Numbered from the stretch's first letter, positions 42,400 to 58,720 are shown. The stretch is 64,000 nucleotides of DNA from Cacajao melanocephalus (GCA_963573385.1 CAUYLG010044539.1:78552-142551); one strand, 5' to 3'. The notes: generated from the sequence alone by a model not told the origin. Program-made: numbers and translations.

Positions 42400-42904
42400 C
42401 AGAGACCAGCAAACTATAACCTGTGTATCAAATCTGGCAGGCTATCTGTTTTTGTAGGTCCCAACAGGAACGGTTTTTACATTTTTTAAGTGGTTACATT
42501 ATAAATGACATTAAGTACCTACATCATGCTCTTATTTTTGCCTCTTTGCCCTCAAATGCTAAAATATTTACTATTTGTCCTTTTAAGAAAAAGTCAGCAG
42601 ACTAGGTGTGGTGGCTCACACCTGAAATCCCAACACTTTGGGAGGCCGAGGAGGGAGGATCATTTGAGCCTAGGAGACCAGCCTTGGGCACAATAAGATA
42701 CTGCCTCTACAAAAAAAACGAAAAATCAGCTGAGCATGGCTGTGTGCACCTACAGTTCCAGTTACTTGGGGGAGATGAGATGGAGGACTGCTTAAGTCCA
42801 GGAAGTCAAGGGTGCAGGAAGCCACAATTGTGCCACTGCATTTCAGCCTAGGCAATAGAGTGAGATACTGTCTTGAGGGAAAAAAAAAAGTTTGCCAACA
42901 CCTG
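42400..42904. mobile_element. hAT-type MITE (Charlie-related) split by an Alu
   Basis: Ends CAGAGACCAGCAAACTATAA and, inverted, AGTTTGCCAACACCTG are matching hAT-type terminal repeats. The 8-bp flanks GTCTAGCA (42392-42399) and GTCTACTG (42905-42912) agree at five leading bases, in keeping with a decayed hAT TSD. The Alu at 42601-42890 is nested near its right end. Confidence 0.7.
42601..42890 (+). mobile_element. Alu element nested in the hAT MITE
   Basis: TAGGTGTGGTGGCTCACACC to A10. Its flanks, AAAAAGTCAGCAGAC and AAAAAGTTTGCCAAC, are a degraded TSD drawn from the MITE's own right end. AluJ-like. Confidence 0.9.
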
Positions 42905-42952
42905 GTCTACTGGAAATGAGGGTAATAATGAGTGATAAAAATGCATTAAGTT

Positions 42953-43250
<298 letters not shown>

Positions 43251-43369
43251 CTAAAGAATTAAAATATGTGCATGTATGTGTTAGGGGTTGGAGGAGAGAT
43301 TGTTCTAAGGCTTCAAACTTAGCATGCATAAAACTAATATACTTGTTCCCTTTCTAACGTTCTTACCAA

Positions 43370-43790
43370 GAAAATCCCATCTCCTCTCCTGTCAATATTC
43401 CTAATGTTAGGAAACTGTACAACCATCCAGATAGTTGCAAGAGACTAATCTTGGAAGACTATCCTTGTCTACTCACTCTTTCGATCCTTTAAAAATCAAA
43501 CAAGTCACCAACATAGGATTCAAACCCCCCAGCTCCACTGCCACTATCCAAGAGTAAGACACCATTACCTAATCTGCACTACTAAAATAGCCTAATCAGT
43601 CTCCTTCCATGCACTGAATCAATTTTCCACAATGCAGCTGGGGGTTCTTTTTAAAATGCAAAACCTGCGTCATCTTTCTCTTGAATAAAACATGTCAATT
43701 AATTTTTTCATCTCTTGGCATCCCCTGCCCCACACAAAAAATGTCATCAGAATAGCCAAACTCAAATTCCACAGACAAAATCTACAAGAG
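43370..43790. mobile_element. L2-derived segment
   Basis: GCTCCACTGCCACTATCCAA, AGCCTAATCAGTCTCCTTCC and CACAATGCAGCTGGGGGTTC match the recurrent decayed L2 text. The coding frame is broken. Confidence 0.6.
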
Positions 43791-44092
43791 GGCTGGACAC
43801 AGTGGCTCATGCCTGTAAACCCAGAAATTTGGGAGGCTGAGGCGGGAGGAATGCTTGAGCCCAGAAGTTTGAGACCAGCCTGGGCAACACAGTGAGACTC
43901 TGTCTCTACGAAAAAAATTAAAAACTTAGCCAGGCGTGGTGGTGCACACCTGCGGTCTCAGCTACTCAGGAGGCTGAGGCAAGAAGATGGCTTGAGCCCA
44001 GGAGGTCAAGGCTGTAATGGGCCATGATCACACCACTACACTCCAGCCTGGGTGATGAAGACTCTGTCCCCAAAACAAGCAAACAAACAAAA
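43791..44092 (+). mobile_element. Alu element (old, AluJ-like)
   Basis: GGGCTGGACACAGTGGCTC to an (AAAC)n tail. Confidence 0.92.
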
Positions 44093-44519
44093 CCTACAAG
44101 GTTGGAAGACAAAGTATTCCAACAAATTCTCAAATACAGCAGGGTCTGGTTAAATCACCAGCTACAGGACTCCTATAGTACCAGCATATATGCAGACGAA
44201 AATGGAAGGGCAGAATAGGGCGATAGAACCTGAGAACCAGAGAACTCCCAAATCATGAATGACTAGAGACTCTGGAAAGGCAACTGAGAACAGTTGCAAA
44301 TGGAAGGGATCTATTACACACACCAACGTTATAAAGTGTGATGGAGCTAGATTCAAAATCAAAGAACTAAAGTCCTCTTCCTGGGCTACGCCCTACAAAG
44401 AACAGAGCCAGATCTCAGAAAATAGGATGCCAATGCCACTCCCTTAAAAAAAAATCACCTTGTAACAAACAACGGAAGAAAAAGATCTTGAGTGGTGAAG
44501 TTAGAAAGGCTATCCTGAT
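44093..44519. other. Intron 1 stretch, unassigned
   Basis: No clear repeat. It may be the 5' continuation of the L1/HAL1-type segment that follows. Confidence 0.35.
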
Positions 44520-45480
44520 CCACTTCTCATTCTTAAAAGTTCAGGAAAATCTACCAAAAAATGGACAGGAAAGGACTGATGTTGAATCCCATGCTATAAG
44601 AAACGAGAATAGGAAACAGTGTTGCTATTGAAAGTCTGCTGAAAAGACATACAAACAAAACTGATAAAAACTATCCTAGAAAATGTGAAAGAATATTACT
44701 AATCAGAATTAGAAAAACTCAGAAATGAGGTCCCAGAAATCAAAAAAGAATTAGAAATAAAGGAAAAAAATATTTCAGAAAGGAACCTAGCCAGAGAAAT
44801 TTTAAGAGCCAATACACAACAGATAATGCTTAAGAGAAGTAGACTATGTAAAGAAAAAAAATGTACTCAGAAATGAAGGTAAAAATTATCAGAAGGAAAA
44901 TGACAATAAAGGCACTTAGATTTTAAATTCATATAATAAAGAGTCCTCAAATAAGAAAACCGAACCAATGAAACAGAGCAAATACCTAAAACTATAAATC
45001 AAGAAAAACTTCCTGAAATTAGAAGACTTGAATTGAAATACTGAAACTACACCCAAGTACCTGGAGAGTCTATCCAGAAAAACCAACACTGAGAAATATA
45101 GAAGTAAAACTAATGGATTTCCAAAAAGAAGAGAAAAATGCACCTGGACACCAGGCAAAAAATATTTAGTGATTTATAAGGTAAAATCAAAGTCATCAAC
45201 AACTCTGACAGCAACACTTTATGCCAGAAGACAATGGAGTAACAGATGTAAAGTAATCAAGGAAAGAAAGTATGAGTCAAGGACTTTATATACAGTCAAA
45301 ACCACTAAATTTAAAGTATACAAGTGGCAGACCAACTGTTAAAAACACAACTCAAGAACTACTGCTTATATGAGCACATCTGTAAGAATTTAATAGAAAA
45401 TGGTCACCACATAAACTAATTGCAGAGACAATGATATAAGGTGACCGTAAGAACTGAATTTACCTGTAGAACTAAAAATA
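44520..45480 (+). mobile_element. L1M or HAL1 ORF1-type remnant
   Basis: Coiled-coil-like ORF1 remnant text: GAAATCAAAAAAGAATTAGA, GGATTTCCAAAAAGAAGAGA, ACAGCAACACTTTATGCCAG and AAGGACTTTATATACAGTC. The order resembles the ORF1 of L1M or the HAL1 half-L1. There is no open frame. Confidence 0.55.
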
Positions 45481-45497
45481 AATAGTCCTTAATAAGG

Positions 45498-46256
<759 letters not shown>

Positions 46257-46384
46257 TTAACTGGTGAGAAAAGGAAATTACATCACATCAGATGCTGAGG
46301 GAAAGGAAAGCAGAAAAGAGGTTAAAGCAGTGCTGAGAGAAATTTGAAGCATCTAAAATTAAAAATTGTGATAGTATCACATGC

Positions 46385-47030
46385 TTATAGTATGGAGAGT
46401 TTTCATATATTGCTTGTGGGAATGTAAAATGATAGAGCCTTTGGCCATTTCTTAAAGTACACATGTAACAACCATAGGACCCAGCAACTGCACTGCTGGA
46501 TATTTATATCAGATAGATGAAAACTTATGTACACACACACATACCTGTATACACATGTTTACAATAGCTTTATTCTTAATAGCTATAACCTGGAAACAAG
46601 CTTCACAGTTCCATACCATGGAACACCATACAGCAATTAAAAGGAACAAACTACTGATATAAGCAACAACTTGGATGAACATCCAGGGAATTATGCTGAG
46701 AGAAAGCCAGTCCCAAAAGGTTACATACTACGTGATTCTATATTTATACAAGATTCTTGAAGTAAGATTATAGAAAGGGAAAACAGATCAGTGGCTGCCA
46801 GGGGTTAAGGAAGGGTAGGGGTGGAAGGGAGTGTGTGTGGCTACAAAAGGGCAACATGAGAGATCCTTGCGGTGATAGAAACGTTCCGTATCTTAACTGC
46901 ATAAATATTGTATTATCATCTTGCAAGATGTTATCATTAGGGAAACTAAAGAAAGGATAAATAGGATATCTCTGTGTTAAAACTGCATGTGAATCTACGA
47001 TTATCTCAAAATAAAGGTCAATTTTTAATA
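46385..47030 (+). mobile_element. L1M 3' end
   Basis: TATTGCTTGTGGGAATGTAA, GACCCAGCAACTGCACTGC, GGCTGCCAGGGGTTAAGGAA and ACGTTCCGTATCTTAACTGC, in L1 3' order. Confidence 0.8.
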
Positions 47031-47859
47031 AAAAGTTTAAAGGATATACACCAGATGCAGAGGGGGAGGGAGAATAGAAGGTCACAACTAATTTCAGTAA
47101 TGTACATAATGGGGAATCAATAAAAATAACTGAGAGGACTAAAGAAAAAAAAAAACAAAAACAAAACCACAAACATTCCTAAAGGCCAAAAGTATACTGA
47201 AACAGAAAAAAATAAAATAGATCACATACAGTAACTATTTTACACATAAATATAGAGGTGATGACAGGGAAACTAGGACTTACTTTAAAACCATGAAAAT
47301 AAACTGGGTTATGTATATGACAAAATGAAACTTACCAAGAAAAGCAATCTCTAAAAATAAAAAATGAACCTTAACGCGTATCCAGTTGGTAGCATAATCA
47401 CACTATCCCATGTAACTTTTCAACACAGCAATTTAACCCTGCATCCCCAGTCAACCCTAAAGAGAACTACCAGGAAAACTCCAAACTGTTCTCAGTAACT
47501 CTATTACTACTGGGTACAGTGCTGCTGGTATTATTATTCTAAGACTGTTATGTGTCTATGTGGAATAAAGCAAATGAGTAAAAATGTCATATTCTAATTC
47601 TATCATTCCAGGTGTCAGAAAAAAACAGAAAGTTCAGCCTGGGAAAAAGACAGATGTATGACAGAAGTCGTTTAGTCATTTAGTAAAACCCCATAGTTCT
47701 GAATTTGAATTTGAATATCAATATATGTATCATATGTGTGTATGCATGTATGTAAGTATGCATATAAACACATACATACACACACAAATTTTGTTTTAAT
47801 CCTAGATGTATCTACTCCAAGAGGTCTACTTGGAGATGTGTATCTCCAAGGCCTAGAAA

Positions 47860-47860
<1 letters not shown>
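47031..47860. other. Intron 1 stretch, unassigned, with TG/CA-rich core
   Basis: A quasi-palindromic TATG/CATA region with TG then CA runs lies at about 47715-47788. The rest shows nothing named. Confidence 0.45.
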
Positions 47861-49474
<1,614 letters not shown>

Positions 49475-49557
49475 CTAGTTTCTCCAACAATAAAATGCAT
49501 AGAAAAAGACAAAATGAGATTAAAAGACCATAGATTAAAAAGCAGACTTTGAACTCC

Positions 49558-49577
49558 TATCAATCAATCAATCAATC
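49558..49577 (+). repeat. (CAAT)5-type short tandem repeat
   Basis: ATCAATCAATCAATCAATC precedes the LTR. Confidence 0.9.
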
Positions 49578-49591
49578 TCAATGTATGGACC

Positions 49592-50005
49592 TTGTGATGG
49601 CTGATCCCAGGTGTCAGCCTGACTGGATTAAGGGATATCCAGACAGCTGGTAAAAGCATTAATTATCCTCAGTGGTTCAGAAGGCACTGAGCTCTTCCCT
49701 CTTCTGCTGAAAGGAAAACCCAGGTTGTTAGGCATTTGATTAGAATGACTGGGCTGCCCCAGGTGCCTATGAAGGTGTTTCCTGAAGAGACTGGCATTTG
49801 AGTTAGTAGGCTGATTGGGGAAGATTCACTCTCAATATGAGTGGGCAGCATCCAATAAGCTGGAGGCCCAAATGGAACAAAAAGAGGAAGAAAGAGTAAT
49901 TCTTGCTGTCAGGACTCCAGGTTCTATGGTCTTTGGATTCCAGGACTCGTACCAGCACTGCTGCCCTTTCTCCCCACGATCACATTAGCAAGTGTGATAA
50001 TGGTC
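49592..50005 (+). mobile_element. MLT2-type solo LTR (ERVL)
   Basis: TGTGATGGCTGATCCCAGG, CCTGACTGGATTAAGGGATA, GGGCAGCATCCAATAAGCTG and GATTCCAGGACTCGTACCAG match the MLT2 LTR order. There is no internal provirus. Confidence 0.65.
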
Positions 50006-50384
50006 TTGTGTTTTTAAAAAGAATTCCTATATTTTAAATAACACACATATTCTCAATAACAAAAAAAGTAGGACAAAAATAAGTCTTCTGAAAAACCTCA
50101 TACTTTGGGAGGTCACCTGTTGTTTTATACAACTGGATCCTGGCTATTAACAGAAAAAATACTTTTTAATGCATTGCTGATGTCATGTAAGTAGTAAAGA
50201 GGAGGAGAGGTAAGTCAAGTTGAACCTGAGGGGGAAGTCATAAAAGGTAAGTAAGTGAAATGGAAACTATGAGGGTAGTTGCCTATTTCATGCAAGGAAC
50301 AGAAATTAAGTCCTGAGCCCTGATGCAAGGCTGGAGAGTTAAACCTAAATGAACACTTAGGTTATACAACACAAAACAACTACA

Positions 50385-50915
50385 GCAAGTATTTCAGGAA
50401 CAAAAAAATGGAACTAAAATACATCAGCAAGCCAGAAGAAATTATCAGAAATGACCAGATCTGAAAAAAAAAAAGAACCAAACAGAACTTTGAGATATGA
50501 AAAAATAATTAAGTATAGACATATAACTAAAATTAAGAACTCAACAGATGGGTTTTACAGCAAATTTAAAGTTGTTTAAAAGATTCTGTAAACTTTAAGA
50601 CAGGTCAGAAGAAACTGTCAATTATGAAATACAAGAGGGACAAAGACGATAAATACAGAAGAGAGGGTAAGAAACACAGAGGATACAATAAAAAATACAA
50701 AACAGTTGTTTGTTTGGGTTCCTCTGGGCAGAAGCAACTGTTGAAGAGATAACAGCTAAGAATTTTCCAGAATTGACAAAAAAACAATAAACCACGGATT
50801 CAAGACACCCAGCAAACTCCAAGTGGGAAAATAAAAATATTTCTTTTCCCAGAGGGAAAATATCTTAGAAGGAGCCAGAGAAAAACAGATTATCTTCAAA
50901 AAGCAACAGACTAAA
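50385..50915 (+). mobile_element. L1M ORF1 remnant
   Basis: ACTAAAATTAAGAACTCAAC, AGAGATAACAGCTAAGAATT, CAAGACACCCAGCAAACTCC and GGAGCCAGAGAAAAACAGA correspond to L1M ORF1 coding text, with frameshifts. The chimeric Alu follows directly. Confidence 0.6.
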
Positions 50916-50918
50916 AAC

Positions 50919-51471
<553 letters not shown>

Positions 51472-52029
51472 CTTATTTAAATGGCATCATCTCTGGAAGA
51501 CAAGCATTATTTTGATCTAAAAAGTCTTGTCTAGTATGGGAAATTAAGAATAAGTAGGAAACTTCAAACTTCCTTCTCTATCCAGTCCCGCTGGTCTGCT
51601 AGTTACAGTTAAAAATATATATAGCAGGGGATGGAGAAGTTTGTTAATAAACCAAACATCAAAAATTAAAGCTTGTTTCACCCTTCCAAAAGAGCCTAGT
51701 CCTATTCCACTGCAGACAGAAAATCCCATTGCATTAATATTACAAGATATCAACTAGAATTTTTAAAAAATTAAGAAGGAAGATTTTTCACTTTACAAGT
51801 AACTTTGAAATGGGATTCCTTGCCACTCCCCCCCTCGCCCCTTTACAGATGTAATCAAGTTAAGATTCCTTTTTTTTTTTTTTTTTAATTCTGACTGGAA
51901 AAAGAGGACTAGAAGTATAGACTTAGGACTAAATAAAACAAAGGACATTATGTCCCAAGAGTTTAACATTTTAGAGCAAGACCATGAAATAATGTAATGC
52001 AATAATAACATTAAGTTAGAATAAAAAGA
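51472..52029. other. Intron 1 stretch, unassigned
   Basis: Has a T18 run near 51870 and no named repeat. Confidence 0.45.
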
Positions 52030-52165
52030 ACTACTACAAATTACATTTTTATTGTCCTGATTGTGACGGTTGTTTCATCAGTGTATATACGTGTGAAAGA
52101 GTATCAAATTGTGTACAGTTTATTGTATGTTAATTATACTTCAATAAAGCTGCTTTAAAAAATGT
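52030..52165 (+). mobile_element. L1M 3' terminus
   Basis: TCCTGATTGTGACGGTTGTT, GTGTACAGTTTATTGTATG and ATTATACTTCAATAAAGCTG are the typical L1M 3' end. Confidence 0.75.
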
Positions 52166-52214
52166 GATTCAAATTGCAAAAAAAAGCTATTCCTACATAC
52201 CACAAGAGTTATAG

Positions 52215-52321
52215 AATGCAAAGATCATATGAGTGGCTCTGTCACTAACTAGCTGTGTGATCCTGAACATACTTCACCTCTCTGAACCTCCGAGTCCCCA
52301 TTTAAGAAACAAGGATATCAC
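52215..52321 (+). mobile_element. MIR fragment
   Basis: GTGGCTCTGTCACTAACTAG, CTGTGTGATCCTGAACATAC and CACCTCTCTGAACCTCCGAG are the MIR core. Confidence 0.8.
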
Positions 52322-52624
52322 GGCCAGACACGGTGGGTCACGCCTGTAATCCCAGCACTTTGGGAGGCCGAGGTGGGTGGATTACCTGAGGTCAGGAGTT
52401 CGTGACCAGCCTGACCAACATGGAGAAACCCCGTAAAAATATGAAATCAGCCAGGCATGGTGGTTCATGCCTGTAATCCCAACTACTCAGAGGCTGAGGC
52501 AAGAGAAATCACTTGAACCCGGGAGGTGGAGGATGCGGTGAGCCGAAATCACGCCATTGCACTCCAGCCTGGGCAACAAGAGTGAAACCCCATCTCAAAA
52601 CAAACAAACAAACAAACAAACAAA
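52322..52624 (+). mobile_element. Alu element with (CAAA)n tail
   Basis: GGCCAGACACGGTGGGTCAC to CAAACAAACAAA. Flanked by AAGGATATCAC on both sides (about 52311-52321 and 52623-52633), a clean TSD. Confidence 0.95.
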
Positions 52625-53058
52625 GGATATCACAATCTATCTATCTGGGACAGTATAGTGAAACTGCCTTCCATAACAAGTCCTTACTGAGTATGTACAA
52701 AATATGACTTCTTGTTTGCTATACAAAGTAAAGCATACCTATAAAAACCATTCATTAAAACTTGCGCTTTATTACTAAGTTACAATATGAGTACCAACAG
52801 CTATATAACACTGTATTTTTTCATCTTTCTACTTTCAAACGGTGTCTTTGTATTTAAAATGCTGCTACACAGAAGCCAATATGCATTGTAGTCAAAATGC
52901 ACTACACAGTACAAAATCTATTTAAAATGGACAGTATGCAGTTGGGTCTTGCCTCTTAATCCAGTTTGACAATCTCTCCCTTTTAATTAGGGTGCTTTAG
53001 TCAACTTAAATGTAACATAATGATTGATATTATTGAAATTAGGCATTTCATTGTGAGG

Positions 53059-53366
53059 TTTTTTTTTTTTTTTTTTTTGAGATGGAGTCTCACTCTGTCG
53101 CCCAGGCTGGAGTGCAGTGGTGCAGTTGCAAGATATTGACTCACTGCAACCTCCACTTCCCAGGTTCAAGCAATTCTCTTGCCTCAGCCTCCCCGAGTAG
53201 CTGGGATTACAGGCACGTGCCACCATGCCCAGCTAATTTTTGTATTTTTAATAGAGACAGGGTTTCAGCATATTGGCAGGCTGGTCTCAAACTCCTGACC
53301 TTGTGATTCGCCTGCCTCAGTCTCCCAAAGTGCAGGGATTACAGGCGTGAGCAACCACACCCGCCT
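53059..53366 (-). mobile_element. Alu element, full length
   Basis: T18, GAGATGGAGTCTCACTCTG to GCGTGAGCAACCACACCCG, reverse. AluS-like with a small insertion (GCAGTTGCAAGATATTGAC). Confidence 0.94.
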
Positions 53367-54114
53367 GGCATTTTTGTTTTTTAACATCTCATTTGTTTTT
53401 CATTTCTCTGTTCCCTGGCCTGTCTTCATTTGGGTTAATCAATTTTGTTTTTAGCATTCCATTAGATATTCCTCTACTGCCATTTAGGTTCACCTTTTTT
53501 TTTTTCTGAGATTTCCCACTAGGGATCACAATTGTGACTTTAACTTAATCTGTTCAGAGTTAATGTTCTACGTACTAACGTAAAGAACCCAACTTGTGTG
53601 CCACACATACATGTGCCACACATGCCACCACTGCATGCATAGTATTTAAAAACTGTTAAGAATTTGGACAGATCTTATATGACAATTTTTGGACTCACTT
53701 CCTTTGTAGCTGTCTCTCTTCCAGGACTTACATGCTAAGTTTCTTGCTGTTCTGTTAGCCCAGAACTCTGTACTCTTACATTTCCAGCAAATAAGGCTGT
53801 GGTATTCTTTGTCAAGTAGCAGGAGGATTACAGAGCACCCTCAGACAAAAACCCACCAACTCATGAATTTCACAAGATAGTATGTTTTAAGAATAGGCTC
53901 TCCTCTAGTTTCTGCCTGCTTTTGAGCACTCTCCAGTATCTTTAAAGAAAAACTAATATATTTTGTCCAGATATTATCATTGTTATCTATGGGAAGGTAA
54001 CCCTACAGTATTGCACCATTACTAGAAGCCAGAATGCCACATGCTACTTTTACTACAAACTCCATTCTGAAAATGCTTTCATTAGGTAATTTATGCTACT
54101 ATTAGGTATAATTT
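53367..54114. other. Intron 1 stretch, unassigned
   Basis: No gene or repeat recognised; pyrimidine-rich patches only. Confidence 0.5.
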
Positions 54115-55115
54115 TCCTTTTTCTTTTAGTAAGTTTTATTCAGATATAAATGAATTTTTCCCATGCCATAAAATTTATCCTAAAAGGATAAATTCGTGGT
54201 TTTTAGTACAGAGTTGTGTAACCATCACCACTACCTAATTTTAGAACATTTTTATCAGCACAAAAAGAAATCACATACCCTTTAGCATCTGTTCCCCATG
54301 CTCCTCTTCCACAACCCCTGGCAATCACTAATCTACTTTCCGTATCTATGAATTTGATTGTCTGCATATTTATATATAGCGAATCACATAATATGTGGCC
54401 TCTATATCTGGCTTCTTCACTTAGCACGTTTTTGAGATTCATCCATGGTGTAGCATGTATAAATACTTAACTCCTTTTTATTGTGGAATAATACTCCATT
54501 GTATTCTTCAGTTCAAGGACATTCCGGTTGTTTCCACTTTGGGGATATTATGATAAGGCTATAACAAACATTTGTGTACATGTTTTTCATCTCTTGGACA
54601 TATATTTAAGAGTAAAATTGCTAGGTGATATGAGAACTCTATGATTAACATCCTGAACTGTTAAACCATCTTCTTTTCTTTTTTTTCTCTCTTTATAGAG
54701 ACGGGGTTTCTCCATGGTGGTCAGGCTGGTCTCAAACTCCCGACCTCAGGTGATCCAGCCGCCTCAGCCTCCCAAAGTGCTGGGATTACAGACATGAGCC
54801 ACCATGCCCAGCCTCCTAAACTATTTTCTAAAGTTGCTGCACATCCTACCAGAAGCGTATGAGAGTTCCAATTTCTACTTATCCTTCCCAATGCTATTAT
54901 TTGTTTGATTTTGGCCCATTTTAGTGTATGTGAAATAATATCTTGCGCTTCTGATTCGCATGTCCCTAATGACTAATAACATTGAGCATCTTTTCATGAG
55001 TTTGTTGGCCATTTGCACGCCTTCCTCAGGGAACTGTCCAAGTCTTTGCTCATTTTTAAACTGGATCATCTTTGTATTGCTCAGTTGTCATTCTTCACAA
55101 ATTCTAAATGTAAGT
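54115..55115 (-). mobile_element. L1M 3' end (reverse), split by an Alu monomer
   Basis: TTTATTCAGATATAAATGAA, GAGTTGTGTAACCATCACC, GATTCATCCATGGTGTAGC and, after the Alu piece, TAACATTGAGCATCTTTTC. Confidence 0.82.
54680..54815 (-). mobile_element. Alu left-arm fragment nested in L1M
   Basis: AGAGACGGGGTTTCTCCATG to CATGAGCCACCATGCCCAG, reverse. Only one arm is present. Confidence 0.9.
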
Positions 55116-55120
55116 AATAT

Positions 55121-55627
55121 CTTTTTTTTTTCTGTGTTTTTTATTGTATTTTAGGTTTGGGGGTACATGTGAAGAACATGCAAGATTGCTGCACAGGTAC
55201 ACACATGGCAGTGTGATTTGCTGCCTTCCTCCCCATCACCTATATCTGGCATTTCTTCCATGTTATCCCTTCCCAACTTCCCACTCCCCACTGTCTCTCC
55301 CCTATTTCCCCCCCACAGACCCCAGTGTGTGATGCTCCCCTCCCTGTGTCCATGTGTTCTCACTGTTCAACAACGGCCTATAAGTGAGAACATGCAGTGT
55401 TTGATTTTCTGTTCTTGGGTCAGTTTGCTGAGAATAATGGTTTCCAGGTTCATCCATGTCCCTACAAAGGACACCAACTCATCGTTTTTTATGGCTGCAT
55501 AGTATCCCATGGTGTATATGTGCCACATTTTCCCTGTCCAGTCTATCATCGATGGGCATTTGGGTTGGTTCCAGGTCTTTGCTATTGTAAACTGTGCTGC
55601 AGTGAACATTCGTGTGCATGTGTCCTT
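55121..55627 (-). mobile_element. L1PA-type 3' end, 5' truncated (reverse)
   Basis: T9, GGTTTGGGGGTACATGTGAA, CCCCCCCACAGACCCCAGTG, GTTTGATTTTCTGTTCTTGG and CATGGTGTATATGTGCCACA, closing abruptly at GTGCATGTGTCC. Little decayed compared with the L1M beside it. Confidence 0.88.
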
Positions 55628-56046
55628 ATTTGAAAGAATAAATGTGTCAAGAAAGTTTTGAAAGAGAATTTTGAGCTGGGCTTGTCACATAGATACTTAA
55701 AATGAGCTATTATGAAATACACCTTATATAGTACTAGTACAAAAATAAATTACATCAATCAAATAGAGTTCAGAGGTAAACGACATTATTCTTGAAGTAG
55801 TGTTTAGTGGAATTAGAAAAGAAGAAAGAATATAACTAAATATTTGAAAGGAGTAAGCGCACTTACCAGAAATTTGTTAGCTTTGAGTTGTAAATTTCTG
55901 ATACCCAAGACATTTTACTGAAAATCCTTATTAAAAACCATGAGAATTTAGTAAGGTAGATTGTTGCAAAAGTGGCTCTGGGCATCACTGAGAGCTACCT
56001 CCTGGTGCCCATGTGTTATGACTGCGCAGCAGCGGTGTGTCGGCCG

Positions 56047-56115
56047 TGCATATGTATATATATGTATATGTGTAGGTGTGTGTGTGTATATGTGTGTGTA
56101 TATATAAATATATAT
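56047..56115 (+). repeat. TA/TG-rich tandem repeat
   Basis: Alternating TATATG and GTGTGTG units, purine-pyrimidine alternating throughout. Confidence 0.85.
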
Positions 56116-56199
56116 GAATGCTTAATATAAAGATAATTTTTTTAAATTAGTGAAGGTTTGGACAACTGATTTGCTGGGGAAGAGGAGAAGAGAAATATG

Positions 56200-57075
56200 A
56201 CAATTTTCATTAAACCAAATTTCAAAGGAATCAAAGATAGAGATGTAGAAACTAAAACTGTACAAGAACTAGAGAAAAAATGGGATGACATAATTTTGGA
56301 TAGAAAAAATCTAAAAAGTCCTTTTTAAACATGTTTAAAAAATCAGAAAGTAAAAATAAACATATTTGTCTACATTGAAATTTAAAACCTTTAATAAGGA
56401 GAAAATACACCCTACCAACGCATGAAGAATAAACAGAGAGAAATATCATCTGTAAGTCAGATAAAGCGACACTATCCATTATGAGAAAAACATTGTATCA
56501 AAGCAACATGCGCAAATAATACATGAAAGAAAATGTGGCTAATGAATATAAAGAGATATTTGACTTCACTGATACGTATGGACATCCAATTTAAAAATAG
56601 GAAAATCTGATATTTTGGATATGCGAGTGACAAAAATTTTGAAAGCAGAATATCCGCTGTTGGGGACATTGTAAAGAAACAGCCACTGTCATTTACTTTT
56701 GGAGGGAGTTTATAGTAGAACTTTTGTGGAGGCAATCTGGCACTTTCTATCCCACTATAAAATGTTCATATCCTCCGATCTAAGACACCCATTTCTAAGA
56801 ATGTGCCATAGAAACACAGAAAAAAAAAAACCCACAAAAATATATGGACCAAAATATAAAATTGAACATTGTTCAAAATAATTAAAAACTGAAAACAACT
56901 CAAATGTCTATCAAAAGCAGATTATTTAAATAAATTATGATAAATGCATTGATTCAACAAAATACTGTGTAGCTTCTAAAGGAGTTACATCTCTTTATAT
57001 TGATGAAATCAGAATACATTTTAAATGAAAACAATTTAAAAATTTCATGTATAACTTAGCCCTACTTACTGATTA
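56200..57075 (+). mobile_element. L1M ORF2 3' part
   Basis: CTATCCATTATGAGAAAAAC, GGCAATCTGGCACTTTCTAT, AGAATGTGCCATAGAAACAC and AATACTGTGTAGCTTCTAAA are decayed L1 ORF2 to 3'UTR text. Confidence 0.65.
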
Positions 57076-58720
57076 TATATAATGGTAGTCTGTTCATAGA
57101 CAATATCTGGAGTAATATTCCTCAACTTTTAACTGCCTTTATGAGGGAGAGGAGCAGAACTATGGGAGACCCTTACATTCTATTTTATTTCTTTGTTGTT
57201 TGGATGTTTTCTAGTGAGTATTACTTTAGTACTCAGTAAAATTATTTTGAAGAAATGAAGTCAACATTGGCATTATTAGGAAGATTTTTTTAAGATGGAA
57301 TTTTTTTAATGTATAAATTTATTTTTAAAACATTAAAATATATTTAAATTAATAAATATTTATTTTACGTCTAACAGTTGTAAGGCACTGACTTAGGCAT
57401 TACAGAGATTAGAGAGCACCAGTTTTTAAGATACTTATACATGGTAAGAAAATAAACAAACAAAGCATCAGATTATTTTAACAGAATATTCCAGGGGGAA
57501 AAAACACCTACCTGGGAGTCATAAATATATTCTAGTCATTCTGTTATGTTACCTTAATCTATCCTCTGGGCCACCATTTTACTGTCTACAAATTAAACAG
57601 TGTATAACAGAACTCTCAATCATTACATATTGTATGATTTTAATTCAAAAGAGGAATTCTCATCCAAAATATCAACATTATCAAAACAAGTAATTCATTA
57701 TTATCTAAGAAATGATTTGTACAGTTACTTTAGAAAGAAAGAAGAGATAATTTCAGAATATGATTATTAGGTGAATAGCCAATACATGAAAAGAAGATTA
57801 AGAACTGAATAGGTTGCTAAGAGGAGAAATGATGATCCTGGAGAGTAAAAACTTACAAGAAAAGGTGGTGCATAATAAATTGGAGTATATTCCTCATTGA
57901 ACAGATACGTTTGGCAGAAGCAAAACACTGAAGTGGCTGTGGACTTTGGATTTATTTCTTGGGGAACTAAGGATGACTGCACATTCTTTGAGTACAATAA
58001 ACTCCAAGGTAAGAGTGATAGTTATTCCACCTTAAATAATAATCATGGAATACCCATGACATGTCAAGCCTTGGGCTAGATCACACCTGAGTTACAGTGG
58101 TAAGCTCAGGAGGCAAATGGACTCTCCCCTGGAAAAACTTGAGAAAACTCCCCCTGCACATGCCATGGGGGCTGCATTGGCAGTCCCAAGCTTGAGTGCT
58201 GTTAATACTTCACTACTAATCTTCAATATTGCACCTGCTGTTTCAAAACATACTTTAACCTTTAGAGTCACTATCCCAGAGAAAAGTGAATTAAGAATAA
58301 TTTATATAAAAGTATAAACCTATATGCATATATACAAAGGCATGCATATATATATTGCAGAGCTTTCTGAAAGATTTTTAAATTAAATTCCCATATGTCA
58401 TGAGTTAATTTTAGTACTTTATTTGTTCTCTCTCAAGCATACAAATAAATATTTATATAAAGAAAAAAATACAAGAGCATATAAAGTTAGGAATCAAATG
58501 TAACAATATTCCAGGATTCTATAAGAATGTTCCATAACTGTGCCATGGGTGGGGTTAGATAATTATGGTCTGAAAGTAGGTAAGAGAAGTAATCTGCGAA
58601 AACACTTTTGTCTGCTGCTAGCTTAAGGATGCAAATAGCATACCAGCTAGAAAACCAGTCACCGTCCTTACCACTCCAGAATAATGATGATGGTGATGGT
58701 GGCAATAGTCTTGATAATTA
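57076..58720. other. Intron 1 stretch without recognised features
   Basis: About 1.6 kb AT-rich sequence with no named repeat. Short open stretches at 57897-58079 and 58117-58317 lack any support. Confidence 0.5.

Noticed and set aside
55981..56050. Small CpG-containing patch (CTGCGCAGCAGCGGTGTGTCG) as a promoter
   Set aside because: Only ~70 bp, followed by a TA/TG repeat, with no exon or CpG-island scale signal.
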